DNA from: Alteromonas macleodii
GTDB lineage: Bacteria > Pseudomonadota > Gammaproteobacteria > Enterobacterales > Alteromonadaceae
NCBI RefSeq assembly: GCF_903772925.1
Contig: NZ_LR812090.1
Coordinates: 1,694,333 to 1,758,332, forward strand
Length of the DNA stretch: 64,000 bases
Reading direction: 5' to 3'
In this document: one piece after another, positions 27,564-36,300 of the stretch
Position numbering within the stretch: the first letter of the stretch is position 1
Layout of the letters: every line of letters starts with the position of its first letter
Position numbers and translations under genes: made by a program
Notes under the pieces: generated by a model
What the model saw: only the letters and a program-made list of their open reading frames with translations
Told to the model about the DNA's origin: nothing
Database searches by the model: none

Positions 27564-28478
27564 CTAGCCTCTTATTAATTTTTTATTTTTTTTTCTTATT
27601 TTGTCTCTAAACAAATAGTAAGATTTAGAAAAGTATTTTCTATAATTGAACTTCTTGTTAAGCTTCTTTAAATTCAATGCCACGAATGCTAAAGAATGCA
27701 ATGTCTGAAATTTCGACTCGTCACCTAGATGATTATTGTAAATTGTAAAAAAATGTTGATTATCTGAAAATTGGTGACTCATAATCATATTTTCTTTGAC
27801 TGCTCTGGTTGCGACTATACGTTGTTTTTCATTGTTTTTAGATGTGATGCTATTTGGATGAATTCTGTATTTAAACAACACTCTGTTTATAATACCAATT
27901 TCTGTAATGCTAACTAATCTGGTCCATAGTTCGAAATCTTCTGCGAGGCAGTAAGCTTTATCATATTGAATATCACTCTTTTTTAATTTTGTCATATCAA
28001 ACATTACAGTAGGATGGCAAACTGGACAGCCAAAGAGTAACTCTACCGGTTCAAGCTTTCGCGATTTAGTGGAAACTTTTTCCCTAAGTTTTCTTCCATT
28101 TTCATCGATATATTCAATACCAGTAAATAGTAATCCAATATTATTATGTTTCCGTAGATACTCTACTTGCGTTTCAAGTCTTGTACTCAGGCAAATATCA
28201 TCTGCATCCATTCTTGCAATGTAATCGCCACGACTAATCTCTATCCCTTCGTTTAGAGTTGCTATCAACCCTCGATTTTCCCTAGATATTAGCCTAATTC
28301 TGGCGTCTTGAAATTTCTCTATTATTTCTCTAGTTCTATCAGAAGAACCGTCGTCGATTATAATTATTTCTAAATTCACATAAGTCTGGCTGCAAACGCT
28401 TTCTAGAGCTTCTTTAATGTATAACTCCGCGTTGAAAGCGGGAATAATTACAGAGATAAGTGGAGAAGTAGATTCCAT
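27564..28478 (-). CDS. Glycosyltransferase, GT2 family
   Basis: This 304-aa enzyme has LISVIIPAFNAELYIKEALE, IIIDDGSSDRTREII, RMDADDICLSTRLETQVEYL and CLAEDFELWTRLV, a complete GT2 pattern of the WaaE/Wbb type. The C-terminal part is lysine/tyrosine-rich and AT-rich. It stands alone on the minus strand between the second sulfotransferase and the PEP-CTERM gene. The sugar is unknown. Confidence 0.87.
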   Translation of the reverse strand: MESTSPLISVIIPAFNAELYIKEALESVCSQTYVNLEIIIIDDGSSDRTREIIEKFQDARIRLISRENRGLIATLNEGIEISRGDYIARMDADDICLSTRLETQVEYLRKHNNIGLLFTGIEYIDENGRKLREKVSTKSRKLEPVELLFGCPVCHPTVMFDMTKLKKSDIQYDKAYCLAEDFELWTRLVSITEIGIINRVLFKYRIHPNSITSKNNEKQRIVATRAVKENMIMSHQFSDNQHFFTIYNNHLGDESKFQTLHSLAFVALNLKKLNKKFNYRKYFSKSYYLFRDKIRKKNKKLIRG

Positions 28479-28734
28479 TATTTTCCTTTAATTTTAAACC
28501 TGAACCAAACTGTTAAGTTCTTATTTATCACATAGAGATAATGGGTATGCAATTAATAGCCCATTTTCAGTAGTCTAGTAAAAAAGATCATCATGAGCAC
28601 AAAAAAATAACACGAAAGCTTGAAGGCGTTTTGTCTAATTCTAGGCAGGGAATAATAAGTTTAATGCAAAAAGTTTCACGTATATTTAAGTGGAGAATGA
28701 TATGCTAATTTTTTTATTTACTAAAGCAGAAATA
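28479..28734. other. Intergenic region, no gene seen
   Basis: An AT-rich stretch upstream of the minus-strand GT2 gene; nothing is recognised apart from the terminator at its right end. Confidence 0.45.
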
Positions 28735-28764
28735 AAAAAGGCTCTTATACAATAAGAGCCTTTT
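28735..28764 (-). terminator. Terminator of the PEP-CTERM gene
   Basis: A perfect 13-bp stem AAAAGGCTCTTAT/ATAAGAGCCTTTT with a 3-nt loop, followed on the minus strand by further T. It is nearly symmetrical and may act in both directions. Confidence 0.9.
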
Positions 28765-28783
28765 AGGAACGCTTAGTAGAACA

Positions 28784-29485
28784 TTACTTCGTTTTGCGGA
28801 AGCAGAGGATAACTAAAGAAGTCATTAATATAGCCATGCTACCTGGTGCTGGTACATTCACTAGGGAAGAGCCATTCGCTGTACCGTTAAGTACTAAGTT
28901 GTCAAAACCAGCGTTGTTACCACCGCCATCACCGAATGCTGTAAAACGAAGTACATAGTCGCTTCCGCCAGACAGAGTGACATTGCTTAAATCAAATGCG
29001 ATTGATTTCGTTGGTACGAAACCAGCGTTGTTATTATCACCTTCGAATACGTCTACGGTGCTTGAAAATAGTGAACTTACGCCTTCAAAAATATCTAGTG
29101 AAAGGCTAAAGTCGCGTTGATTTATTTGAAATTGTCCATTGTTACTAAAAATTGAAGCATCAAGAGTTAGAGACTCTAGATCGATACTACTTACCAGGAA
29201 GCTTGCTGTAAGTAGAACGTCAACAAACCAAGTTCCTTCATTGTGGATGTTGTAATCTACGGCAAACAAATTGTCGTAGTTGTCGAATAGATCTAAAGAA
29301 GAAAAACTAGTTGTTTGAGGATCAAGTGTGTTTGTCACTTCAACGCTGTTTTCTGTCCAAGAAATGTTTGAAGGGTCACCTGATGTACCTGTAAAATCAG
29401 ATGCCAAGATTATTTCTGCATTCGCAGATAAAGCAGAAGATAGTGCCGCTACTGCTAAAGTCGCTTTAATTAACTTTTTAAACAC
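28784..29485 (-). CDS. PEP-CTERM-type secreted protein
   Basis: This 233-aa protein has a signal peptide (MFKKLIKATLAVAALSSALS, cleavage after ANA) and a beta-rich body. The C-terminal sorting tail VPAPGSMAILMTSLVILCFR then KTK shows the PEP-CTERM plan: a short Pro motif, here PAPGS, a hydrophobic helix and a basic end. PEP-CTERM proteins are processed by exosortase and often travel with exopolysaccharide. No exosortase gene is in the window. A near-perfect sigma-54 promoter lies 48 bp upstream. The body domain is not recognised. Confidence 0.82.
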   Translation of the reverse strand: MFKKLIKATLAVAALSSALSANAEIILASDFTGTSGDPSNISWTENSVEVTNTLDPQTTSFSSLDLFDNYDNLFAVDYNIHNEGTWFVDVLLTASFLVSSIDLESLTLDASIFSNNGQFQINQRDFSLSLDIFEGVSSLFSSTVDVFEGDNNNAGFVPTKSIAFDLSNVTLSGGSDYVLRFTAFGDGGGNNAGFDNLVLNGTANGSSLVNVPAPGSMAILMTSLVILCFRKTK

Positions 29486-29532
29486 GATAACTCCAAAATT
29501 ATTAGTAAATTTTTATACGTCTATATTTTTAA

Positions 29533-29548
29533 AGCAATTGTAGTGCCA
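29533..29548 (-). promoter_or_regulatory. Sigma-54-type promoter of the PEP-CTERM gene
   Basis: On the minus strand it reads TGGCACTACAATTGCT. TGGCAC at -24 and TTGCT at -12 match the consensus, and GG-N10-GC spacing is exact. The predicted leader is about 37 nt. Confidence 0.75.
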
Positions 29549-29695
29549 CCTGGTTAAAGAGCTTTAATTACAATGGCTTAAGAGTTGTGGAACTATAAAG
29601 AAGTTATCAAGTGTTTAAAATGTTGACACAGCTGTCATCGAGAGTATATCCGAAGGTATATTACGATGAAGCTACCTACAAAACATTAATCGCGA

Positions 29696-32167
29696 TTATT
29701 TGATAACTAATTTTCTAAACACTGCTTTGTCTCTATTACGCCAGCTCTCAATATCATCATTGTCTAGTACTAGTATCAAATAGTTCACTCTACCTTTCAC
29801 ATATTGCCCAATAGGAAAAGTTATAGCGCTAGATTTGGGTGCAAAGGAGTCTTCGCCCCTAATCCCCCAAGCCTGTTTGCCGTAAAATTTAACCACTCTA
29901 GAGCTATTTAACTTAGTATCTGTCTCAAAGCCAATACCAACTACCTCTGGGTTACCTTCTACTTCAAGCTCCAATTCCAATACAGAGTCTTCGGTTAGTA
30001 CGTAGCTAATAGGAAACATCTGCCAGTTGTTACCGGTTAAAATGACTGTATTGTCGTCAGTAATTGTTGTAGTGCCGTAGCGATACTGTTTAGGGAAACC
30101 CGAGTATTCAATCTCTCTCGCTTTAAATTCCCACACTGTTGGCGGCTGCACTACAACGGCTTGTAACGCTACTTCCGTCGAAAAGTTAGGTATTTTAAAT
30201 TCTTCGGGTACATATAGAGTAGGTTCAGACGTGCTTTGCAATGACTCTATGTATGAAAAATCATCAGAGTAGGGGTGTTCAACAACGTTATCTAAATTAA
30301 ATTCGTATCTTGCGTCACCTGAGTTCTCATTAAAACAAAGGTCGTTAGTGCTTGTACTGCCTACATATTTTTCTTTATCAAAAATACAGTAGCCAACTGA
30401 ATAGCCCGTATTCTTAGTCCATATAATATTGTTCTGGGTGGTAACCCAAAATGTCGTGTCATTATTTACTTTTGATGCTGCAATGCCATTACGCTCTACG
30501 TCAATAACATTTTCGAAAACATAGGTTCTGCCAGCTGGTTTAGAAATTAGTCCTCCAGCTTTTATTGCAGTCCACTCTTTACCTGTTTCGTCACCTAAAT
30601 TGTGGATGTAGTTGTGAAAAATATAGCTAGGGCCTAACGTATTTGGCGCTATGCTAATACCAGCATAGCCTTGCTCCATTTCGTTGTCGTACACCAACAC
30701 ATTTTGTTGGCCGCCATCTATTTCTATCAAGTCGTCATTTGCATAGGCTAGGTAGTTGCCATAGATTGCCGAGTTCTTAACGAAGCCACCCCGCCTTTCA
30801 AAATTTTTTCTGCCCTCAATAACATCGTTGAATCTGTGGTCTGGCGCGCCGTAAAAGCGGTTATTTCGAACAATGAATTCGCCCCTGTAGGCATCACTGT
30901 CGTGGTATGCCCAAACTTGAAGCGCATTTGCACCTTTAGGGTGACCAACTGCCCAGCTATTCGCACCTAAGTTAGGGCTATGGACTTCACACTCTTCAAT
31001 CACAGCAATACCACTTCGCTCTAGGTAAATACCGGAATCATAATTGATAGGTGAATTATTAGTCGTACTTGAAAAGGCTACACCATTTCTAATATCCACT
31101 GCTTCTCTGCCATACTCCGATACGTTGCAGCCTTTTATCCATATATGATGTGCCTTTTTTGCAAATATGCCGTAACGCTGTCCGCCTTTAACGGTAAGGT
31201 TTTCTAACATAACATAAGAGTTGTTACCAATATTCACAGCCGCAAGTGCATCGTTGCCAGCTTCAATAACGGGGCCGTCGCCTATAATTTTTGCATAGCC
31301 ATCGGCGCTACCTTCTATATTTAGCGCTTCTAAGTCCAGTTGGCCGCCAGAATAAATTTCTGAAAGGTAATAAATTTTGTTTGGGTCGATAGGGGGCGTG
31401 TTAGGCTTTGTAGTTGTTTGAAAGGAATGTTCAACGATATCGCCATAAGCATCCGTAATCGTCACTTCAATATGGTACGTAGTGTCTGCTTCTAGGTACA
31501 CTATACTTCCGGCGAACGACCCGTAAATGGGCTCCCAAGATAAATCTAGCCCTTCACGCCAATAGGTATCACCTTCGGCTCTAAATTTAACGGCGGCAGT
31601 ACTTTCTTCATCCTGGCCGTAAATAACTAACCCTATTGAGTTAATGAGCGGGGTAGCAGTATCTTCAAACCCAGAAGCCGAAGCTGCAAAAACTATTGAC
31701 GGGTCTAGCCCTGCTGTTATTGCTGACTCATAAATATCGTTCTTACTTAAGCCCGAGTACGTTGAAATTGTTTTCATCCATTTTGCTGTATCGATTGGGT
31801 ACAAAGCAAATAGCGCAGAGGCTTGGTTAGAGGTTAAATTGGCGAACAGCGTTTTCTTTGCTTCTTCACTAAGTGGTGGCTTACGTGATAACACTTTTTG
31901 CTTATACAGTTGGGCTATTTCGTCGTCGTACTTTTCAACAACGGTTGATAGGTTTTTTGGGCCTTTGTAATCAGCTAGTAATGAGTTTACGGTATTGTTG
32001 TCATTAATATGCGCATTAAGATAGTTATACAAAATATCACCGGGTTGGCCGCCTTTTGTATAATCTTTATCATTCTTGTTCACTGTGGCACAAGAAAGCA
32101 TTAGAAACGACAGTAAACCAATAAAAGCGAAGCGAAAAATAGATGGCTTTGAGTTAGCAGAGTGCAT
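29696..32167 (-). CDS. Lipoprotein with parallel beta-helix domain
   Basis: This 823-aa protein has a lipoprotein signal (IGLLSFLMLSC, lipobox LMLS-C near residue 26). A helical N-terminal region ends in ITAGLDPSIVFAASASG. A fibronectin-like segment follows (VYLEADTTYHIEVTITDAYG). A right-handed beta-helix (about residues 285-600) contains GNNSYVMLENLTVKGGQRYG and KGCNVSEYGREAVDIRNG. The C-terminal beta-sandwich may bind carbohydrate. Beta-helix proteins in such loci are often polysaccharide lyases or epimerases, but I cannot identify catalytic residues. Its upstream region has no clear sigma-54 site. Confidence 0.7.
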   Translation of the reverse strand: MHSANSKPSIFRFAFIGLLSFLMLSCATVNKNDKDYTKGGQPGDILYNYLNAHINDNNTVNSLLADYKGPKNLSTVVEKYDDEIAQLYKQKVLSRKPPLSEEAKKTLFANLTSNQASALFALYPIDTAKWMKTISTYSGLSKNDIYESAITAGLDPSIVFAASASGFEDTATPLINSIGLVIYGQDEESTAAVKFRAEGDTYWREGLDLSWEPIYGSFAGSIVYLEADTTYHIEVTITDAYGDIVEHSFQTTTKPNTPPIDPNKIYYLSEIYSGGQLDLEALNIEGSADGYAKIIGDGPVIEAGNDALAAVNIGNNSYVMLENLTVKGGQRYGIFAKKAHHIWIKGCNVSEYGREAVDIRNGVAFSSTTNNSPINYDSGIYLERSGIAVIEECEVHSPNLGANSWAVGHPKGANALQVWAYHDSDAYRGEFIVRNNRFYGAPDHRFNDVIEGRKNFERRGGFVKNSAIYGNYLAYANDDLIEIDGGQQNVLVYDNEMEQGYAGISIAPNTLGPSYIFHNYIHNLGDETGKEWTAIKAGGLISKPAGRTYVFENVIDVERNGIAASKVNNDTTFWVTTQNNIIWTKNTGYSVGYCIFDKEKYVGSTSTNDLCFNENSGDARYEFNLDNVVEHPYSDDFSYIESLQSTSEPTLYVPEEFKIPNFSTEVALQAVVVQPPTVWEFKAREIEYSGFPKQYRYGTTTITDDNTVILTGNNWQMFPISYVLTEDSVLELELEVEGNPEVVGIGFETDTKLNSSRVVKFYGKQAWGIRGEDSFAPKSSAITFPIGQYVKGRVNYLILVLDNDDIESWRNRDKAVFRKLVIK

Positions 32168-32497
32168 GGTATATCCCTATAGATTGAAAAACATAAAAGG
32201 AAAACTAGGGCTGTATTGAAAGGGTAGTGCTAACGTTGGTACGTAGCAAGGCGGTGGCTAGGATCTTTACAATTTTAGTTTGCTTCTGCTGGTAAAACAG
32301 CCCGCCTTATTGTAGTTCTTTGAAGTTTTAGAAAAAACGGAATCTAAATTGCTTAATCTAAATATTTGAAAATGGACTATTAATAATAGCTTGTTACTAA
32401 CTCACCTATTTCAAGAATAATCTTTAAAGACAATTTGGTATACTTAACAAGGTTACCGGACAAAGCAATTGCTTCTATGCACTAAAATGGAAATTTT
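32168..32497. other. Intergenic region between divergent genes
   Basis: These 330 bp separate the lipoprotein gene from the rightward GT4 gene. I see no gene and no clear promoter. Confidence 0.45.
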
Positions 32498-33595
32498 ATG
32501 AAAAAAAAAGTAGCCGTTATTCACCCTGAAGCAGGGTTTTCATCAAGCGGCGGATCTCAGCTCAGTGCGTATGAAATGGCGGAACACCTTGCCACATTTT
32601 TTGACGTAAAGCTTTTAAGCTCATCTAAATGTAGTGAACACAGTGTAGTTATCCCCTGTATTCCCAGAGGGAAAGTGAAAAAAGCCCAGCGTAATAAAAC
32701 TATTGATTGGTTACTTACTCGCTTTGTTTCTAATCCATCATTGCTTATCGAGTCGCTAACTAGCTTCCTAACATACACGCCATATTTAATGTTTAAGCGA
32801 TGTGATGTCATTTACCCTAATAACGATTATGGGGGCTTGGCAGTAGCTGCAGTAATTAGAAAGCTATTTAAGACTCCCATTCTTTATACCGAAAGGGCAG
32901 GGATGGTATCGAACGGTAAAGTATTACGCCGCAACTTGAAATTTAAGCCCGACTGCTTGGTTGTTTTTAACCAAGAGACCAAAGAGTATGTTCATTCTAT
33001 AGCACCTGAACAACGGGTCGAGATTATCCCTAACGGTGTAAACTTAGCTAAATTTAGCCCGCAGGGCGAACAATATGAGCATGGTTTACAGGGCAAAGTG
33101 TTATTAACTGTTGGTGCGTTAAATAGGCAAAATCACAAGCGTATACATTTAGCGATTGAGGCAGTAAGCCAGTTAACCGATGTATCGTTACTTATCTGTG
33201 GTGACGGCCCGGATGTACAGTACTTTAATGACCTTTGTACACAAAAGTTAGGTGTAAAACGTTTTAAAATCGTTAAAGTCGACTTCGCTGATATTCCTAA
33301 TGTTTATCGTTCAGTTGATGCATTTACATTGCCATCTGAAGACGAGCCTTTTGGGCGAGTATATCTAGAAGCAATGGCTAGCGGGTTACCTGTTATAGCT
33401 ACCGATGATGCCATGCGCAGAACATTGATAGGTAAAGCCGGAGTAGTCTGTGATGTTGAAAACACTGAAGAATACGCTGCTGCCATAGCCACTACATTAT
33501 CAACCAACTGGGCAAATGCGCCGTTAGAGCAAGCAGCAGACTTTAGTTGGAAGAGTGTGGCCGAGCGCTATGCGGACGTGATAAAGAGTTTATAG
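32498..33595 (+). CDS. Glycosyltransferase, GT4 family
   Basis: This 365-aa enzyme starts MKKKVAVIHPEAGFSSSGGS. The hinge region is VEIIPNGVNLAKFSPQ. The donor site is LTVGALNRQNHKRIHLAIEA, and the EX7E motif lies in SEDEPFGRVYLEAMASGLPV. It is complete and has no cotranscribed neighbour; the next gene is convergent. It probably adds a sugar to the same polymer. Confidence 0.88.
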   Translation: MKKKVAVIHPEAGFSSSGGSQLSAYEMAEHLATFFDVKLLSSSKCSEHSVVIPCIPRGKVKKAQRNKTIDWLLTRFVSNPSLLIESLTSFLTYTPYLMFKRCDVIYPNNDYGGLAVAAVIRKLFKTPILYTERAGMVSNGKVLRRNLKFKPDCLVVFNQETKEYVHSIAPEQRVEIIPNGVNLAKFSPQGEQYEHGLQGKVLLTVGALNRQNHKRIHLAIEAVSQLTDVSLLICGDGPDVQYFNDLCTQKLGVKRFKIVKVDFADIPNVYRSVDAFTLPSEDEPFGRVYLEAMASGLPVIATDDAMRRTLIGKAGVVCDVENTEEYAAAIATTLSTNWANAPLEQAADFSWKSVAERYADVIKSL

Positions 33596-33617
33596 TGTAT
33601 TTGTTCTGATATAGCGA

Positions 33618-33646
33618 GTGCGCTGTTAATTTTGCTAACGGCGCAC
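33618..33646. terminator. Hairpin between two convergent glycosyltransferase genes
   Basis: GTGCGCTGTTA pairs with TAACGGCGCAC over 11 bp with one T-G wobble and a 7-nt loop. No T-run follows on either side, so it may be an inefficient or bidirectional terminator. Confidence 0.5.
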
Positions 33647-33670
33647 ACTACAGGTGAAGTGATGTAGGCG

Positions 33671-34522
33671 CTACTTGCCGAATTTCCTACGAAGCCTGTC
33701 TTTCCCTAATATAACTTTTGCTGTGGCTACCAAACCCGCTTCTCTAACAGATAAACTAATCCAGCCTAGCTTATTATTCTTCTTGCCAATTTGACTAAGA
33801 ATTTGATTAGCAACACGGTCGTTATAAGCTTCTTTGCCTAATAGCGACTTATGTTTTTTAAATGCCTTAAGCCTTGGGAAGACTTTTTCTAGTGGCATAT
33901 TAGCTACTTCGGTAGAAATACTGACGTGACCTCTGCGATAGAAATAGATATCTTTAGGTATGTTTCTGAAAACAGCATCTTCTAACGTGATGCGAACAAA
34001 GAAGTCCCAATCTTGGCTGTTCTTTAGTTCTTCATCAAACATTAGCTTTTTAGCTAATGTAGCCTTGCACGTAACGCCACTCATTCCGCAGAATTTATTA
34101 CCTTTCTTGATAACATCGGTGGTGATAACTTCAGTTTCGTTAATGTGAATTTTATCGGGCGTTTCAAGAAATCGATAGCCACAGGTCACAGCGTCAGCGC
34201 GTTGATGCTCTGCGATGTGCTGTTCTAGATAATCATTGTCCCATACATCATCGTCATCTAAGAACGCAATAATATCTGATGTCGACTTGGATATACCTAA
34301 ATTACGTGCCGCGTTAGCACCTGATGCAACTGGAACATTAACGTAAGTAAATTGTTCACTTGGAAAAAGAGATAATACTTCTTCATAACTTACTGACGAG
34401 CCATCATCAATAACGAACACTTCTTTTGGCATAACAGTTTGTTTTAGTACTGCAGCGAGTGACTCTTTTAAATAATCAGGGCGATTGTGTGTTGTAATTA
34501 CAACGGAAACTGTTTTTTGCAT
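33671..34522 (-). CDS. Glycosyltransferase, GT2 family (paralogue of the 20.5-kb gene)
   Basis: A 283-aa GT2 enzyme: TVSVVITTHNRPDYLKESLA, VIDDGSSVSYEEVLSL, AFLDDDDVWDNDYLEQHI and NSQDWDFFVRITLED. It lines up with the gene at 20517-21377 throughout, including SGANAARNLGI/SGANRARNIGI, the CGMSG segment and the C-terminal GWISLSVREAG/RWISLSIKLVG. It is convergent to the GT4 gene. Confidence 0.88.
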   Translation of the reverse strand: MQKTVSVVITTHNRPDYLKESLAAVLKQTVMPKEVFVIDDGSSVSYEEVLSLFPSEQFTYVNVPVASGANAARNLGISKSTSDIIAFLDDDDVWDNDYLEQHIAEHQRADAVTCGYRFLETPDKIHINETEVITTDVIKKGNKFCGMSGVTCKATLAKKLMFDEELKNSQDWDFFVRITLEDAVFRNIPKDIYFYRRGHVSISTEVANMPLEKVFPRLKAFKKHKSLLGKEAYNDRVANQILSQIGKKNNKLGWISLSVREAGLVATAKVILGKDRLRRKFGK

Positions 34523-34981
34523 CTTAATTCCATGATGTTTTTGAAGAGGTAACTAAAAAACGCTTTGTGAGCCTTACAGCTTAGTTCAAAGCAAAAAGCT
34601 CACCAAGATGTAAAATCTTACCATATTTCATACGAAGCGTTAGCATGGTAACAATAAAGGGTTACAGTTACTCGAATACATACTACTAGCCTTTTAACAC
34701 CGATTTCAGGCAAACGCTTGTTACCCAGTGCTCCAGTTGTAATAGCACTTTTACTATATGTTACTAGAAAGTATCCACTGTAATTGTTATGTAAATAACA
34801 ATTTTGAAAATGTATTCCTTTGTGTTTAACCGTGTCTGAACATTAGAAATGTATAGAATTAAGAGAGACAGAATGTATACTGAGGATAGTTTTAGTTATC
34901 TCATTTTTAGGCACTGCTTCAAGAATAGAGTGCAGTGTTTTTATCAATAGATTTTTGTTTTTTTATATCTAATGCTAGGGA
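34523..34981. other. Leader region upstream of the gtrA-like gene
   Basis: These 459 bp have no gene. A TATACT (34876-34881) could be a -10 box. A hairpin CACTGC/GCAGTG (34912-34937) followed by TTTTTAT could attenuate transcription into the gtrA-like gene. Neither element is strong on its own. Confidence 0.45.
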
Positions 34982-35368
34982 ATGGCTTTGTTCAAAACAA
35001 AACGCTTTTCAACCTTCTCGCTTTTTTCAAGATTTCTCTCAGTGGGTGTTATCAACACTGCAATTCATTGGTTATCATTTTTCGCATTAACCTACTTTGG
35101 TTATGGTCAAGCTCGATCAAATTTAATTGCTTTTATTATTGCGGTTACATTTTCGTTCTTTGCGAATGGCAAATTCACTTTCAAGACCAACGTTTCTCTC
35201 GGGCGCTACATTACTTTCACAACGTTTATGGGGGCCTTGGCTTACTCATTAGGTTTTTTAGCAGACTTCTGGCAATTGCACGAGTTAGTTACGCTAGTAC
35301 TGTTTTCTGGAACAAGTTTAGTAGTTGGTTTTTTGTTTTCAAAATACGTTGTTTTTAAAGAGGTCTAG
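34982..35368 (+). CDS. GtrA-like membrane protein
   Basis: A 128-aa protein with four membrane helices: [55 protein letters not shown] and [18 protein letters not shown]. This is the standard GtrA plan with FANGKFTF and the C-terminal KYVVF. GtrA proteins are thought to flip undecaprenyl-phosphate-glucose. The GtrB-like gene follows after 8 bp. Together they supply a periplasmic sugar donor to modify a surface polymer. Confidence 0.88.
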   Translation: MALFKTKRFSTFSLFSRFLSVGVINTAIHWLSFFALTYFGYGQARSNLIAFIIAVTFSFFANGKFTFKTNVSLGRYITFTTFMGALAYSLGFLADFWQLHELVTLVLFSGTSLVVGFLFSKYVVFKEV

Positions 35369-35376
35369 GCAAAGCC

Positions 35377-36285
35377 ATGGAAAAAATATCGCTAGTTGTT
35401 CCTGTATTTAATGAAGAAGAAGTCATAAACATTTTTTATGATAGAGTGAAAGCAGAATTGAGTCAGTACCACGTACAGATCGTTTTTATAGATGATGGTA
35501 GTTCAGATAAAACACTGGAAATTATCACTCAGCTAGCATCAAATGACCAAAGTGTTAAAGCGCTTTCGTTTATTAAAAACTTCGGAAAAGAGCCGGCGCT
35601 ATTCGCAGGTTTAGAGCATAGCGATGGTGACGCAGTTATTCCTATTGATGTGGACTTACAAGATCCTATCGCAGTTGTTCACGAATTGATTGCAAAGTGG
35701 CGACAAGGTTACGAAATGGTGCTCGCTAAACGCGCCAATCGAGATTCAGATACTTACCTCAAACGTAAGACAGCTCAATGGTTTTACTCTTTCCACAACA
35801 AAATAAGCAACACTAAAATAGAAGAAAACGTTGGCGATTTTAGGCTCCTAGATAAAAAGATAGTACAAAGTATTATTCAACTTGAAGAGCGTAACCTCTT
35901 TATGAAAGCTATTTTGTCTTGGTGTGGCGGCAAAACTGCGATTGTAGAATATACCCGCGATGAACGTGCAGCTGGTACAACAAAGTTTAATGGTTGGAAG
36001 TTATGGAATCTGGCATTAGAGGGGATCACAGGCTTCTCAACAGTACCTCTTCGGATGTGGACCTATATTGGCTTCGCTATTTCTTCGTTGGCGTTTGCAT
36101 ATGGGCTGATGATGATTGTTGAAAAACTTATATGGGGAAATGATGTTCCAGGCTATCCGTCTTTAATGGTGTCAGTTCTCTTTCTTGGTGGAGTTCAACT
36201 TATAGGGATAGGGGTGCTTGGAGAGTATATAGGTCGCATCTACGTAGAAACTAAAAAGCGACCTCGATACATTTTAAGAAGTTAA
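35377..36285 (+). CDS. GtrB-like undecaprenyl-phosphate glycosyltransferase
   Basis: This 302-aa GT2/DPM1-type enzyme has [34 protein letters not shown] and [10 protein letters not shown] in the catalytic domain. Two C-terminal helices follow, and the end [20 protein letters not shown] is diagnostic of the GtrB/ArnC group. It loads a sugar onto undecaprenyl phosphate on the cytosolic side. It pairs with the GtrA-like flippase just upstream. Confidence 0.9.
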   Translation: MEKISLVVPVFNEEEVINIFYDRVKAELSQYHVQIVFIDDGSSDKTLEIITQLASNDQSVKALSFIKNFGKEPALFAGLEHSDGDAVIPIDVDLQDPIAVVHELIAKWRQGYEMVLAKRANRDSDTYLKRKTAQWFYSFHNKISNTKIEENVGDFRLLDKKIVQSIIQLEERNLFMKAILSWCGGKTAIVEYTRDERAAGTTKFNGWKLWNLALEGITGFSTVPLRMWTYIGFAISSLAFAYGLMMIVEKLIWGNDVPGYPSLMVSVLFLGGVQLIGIGVLGEYIGRIYVETKKRPRYILRS

Positions 36286-36300
36286 ACGCACAACAGCAGA

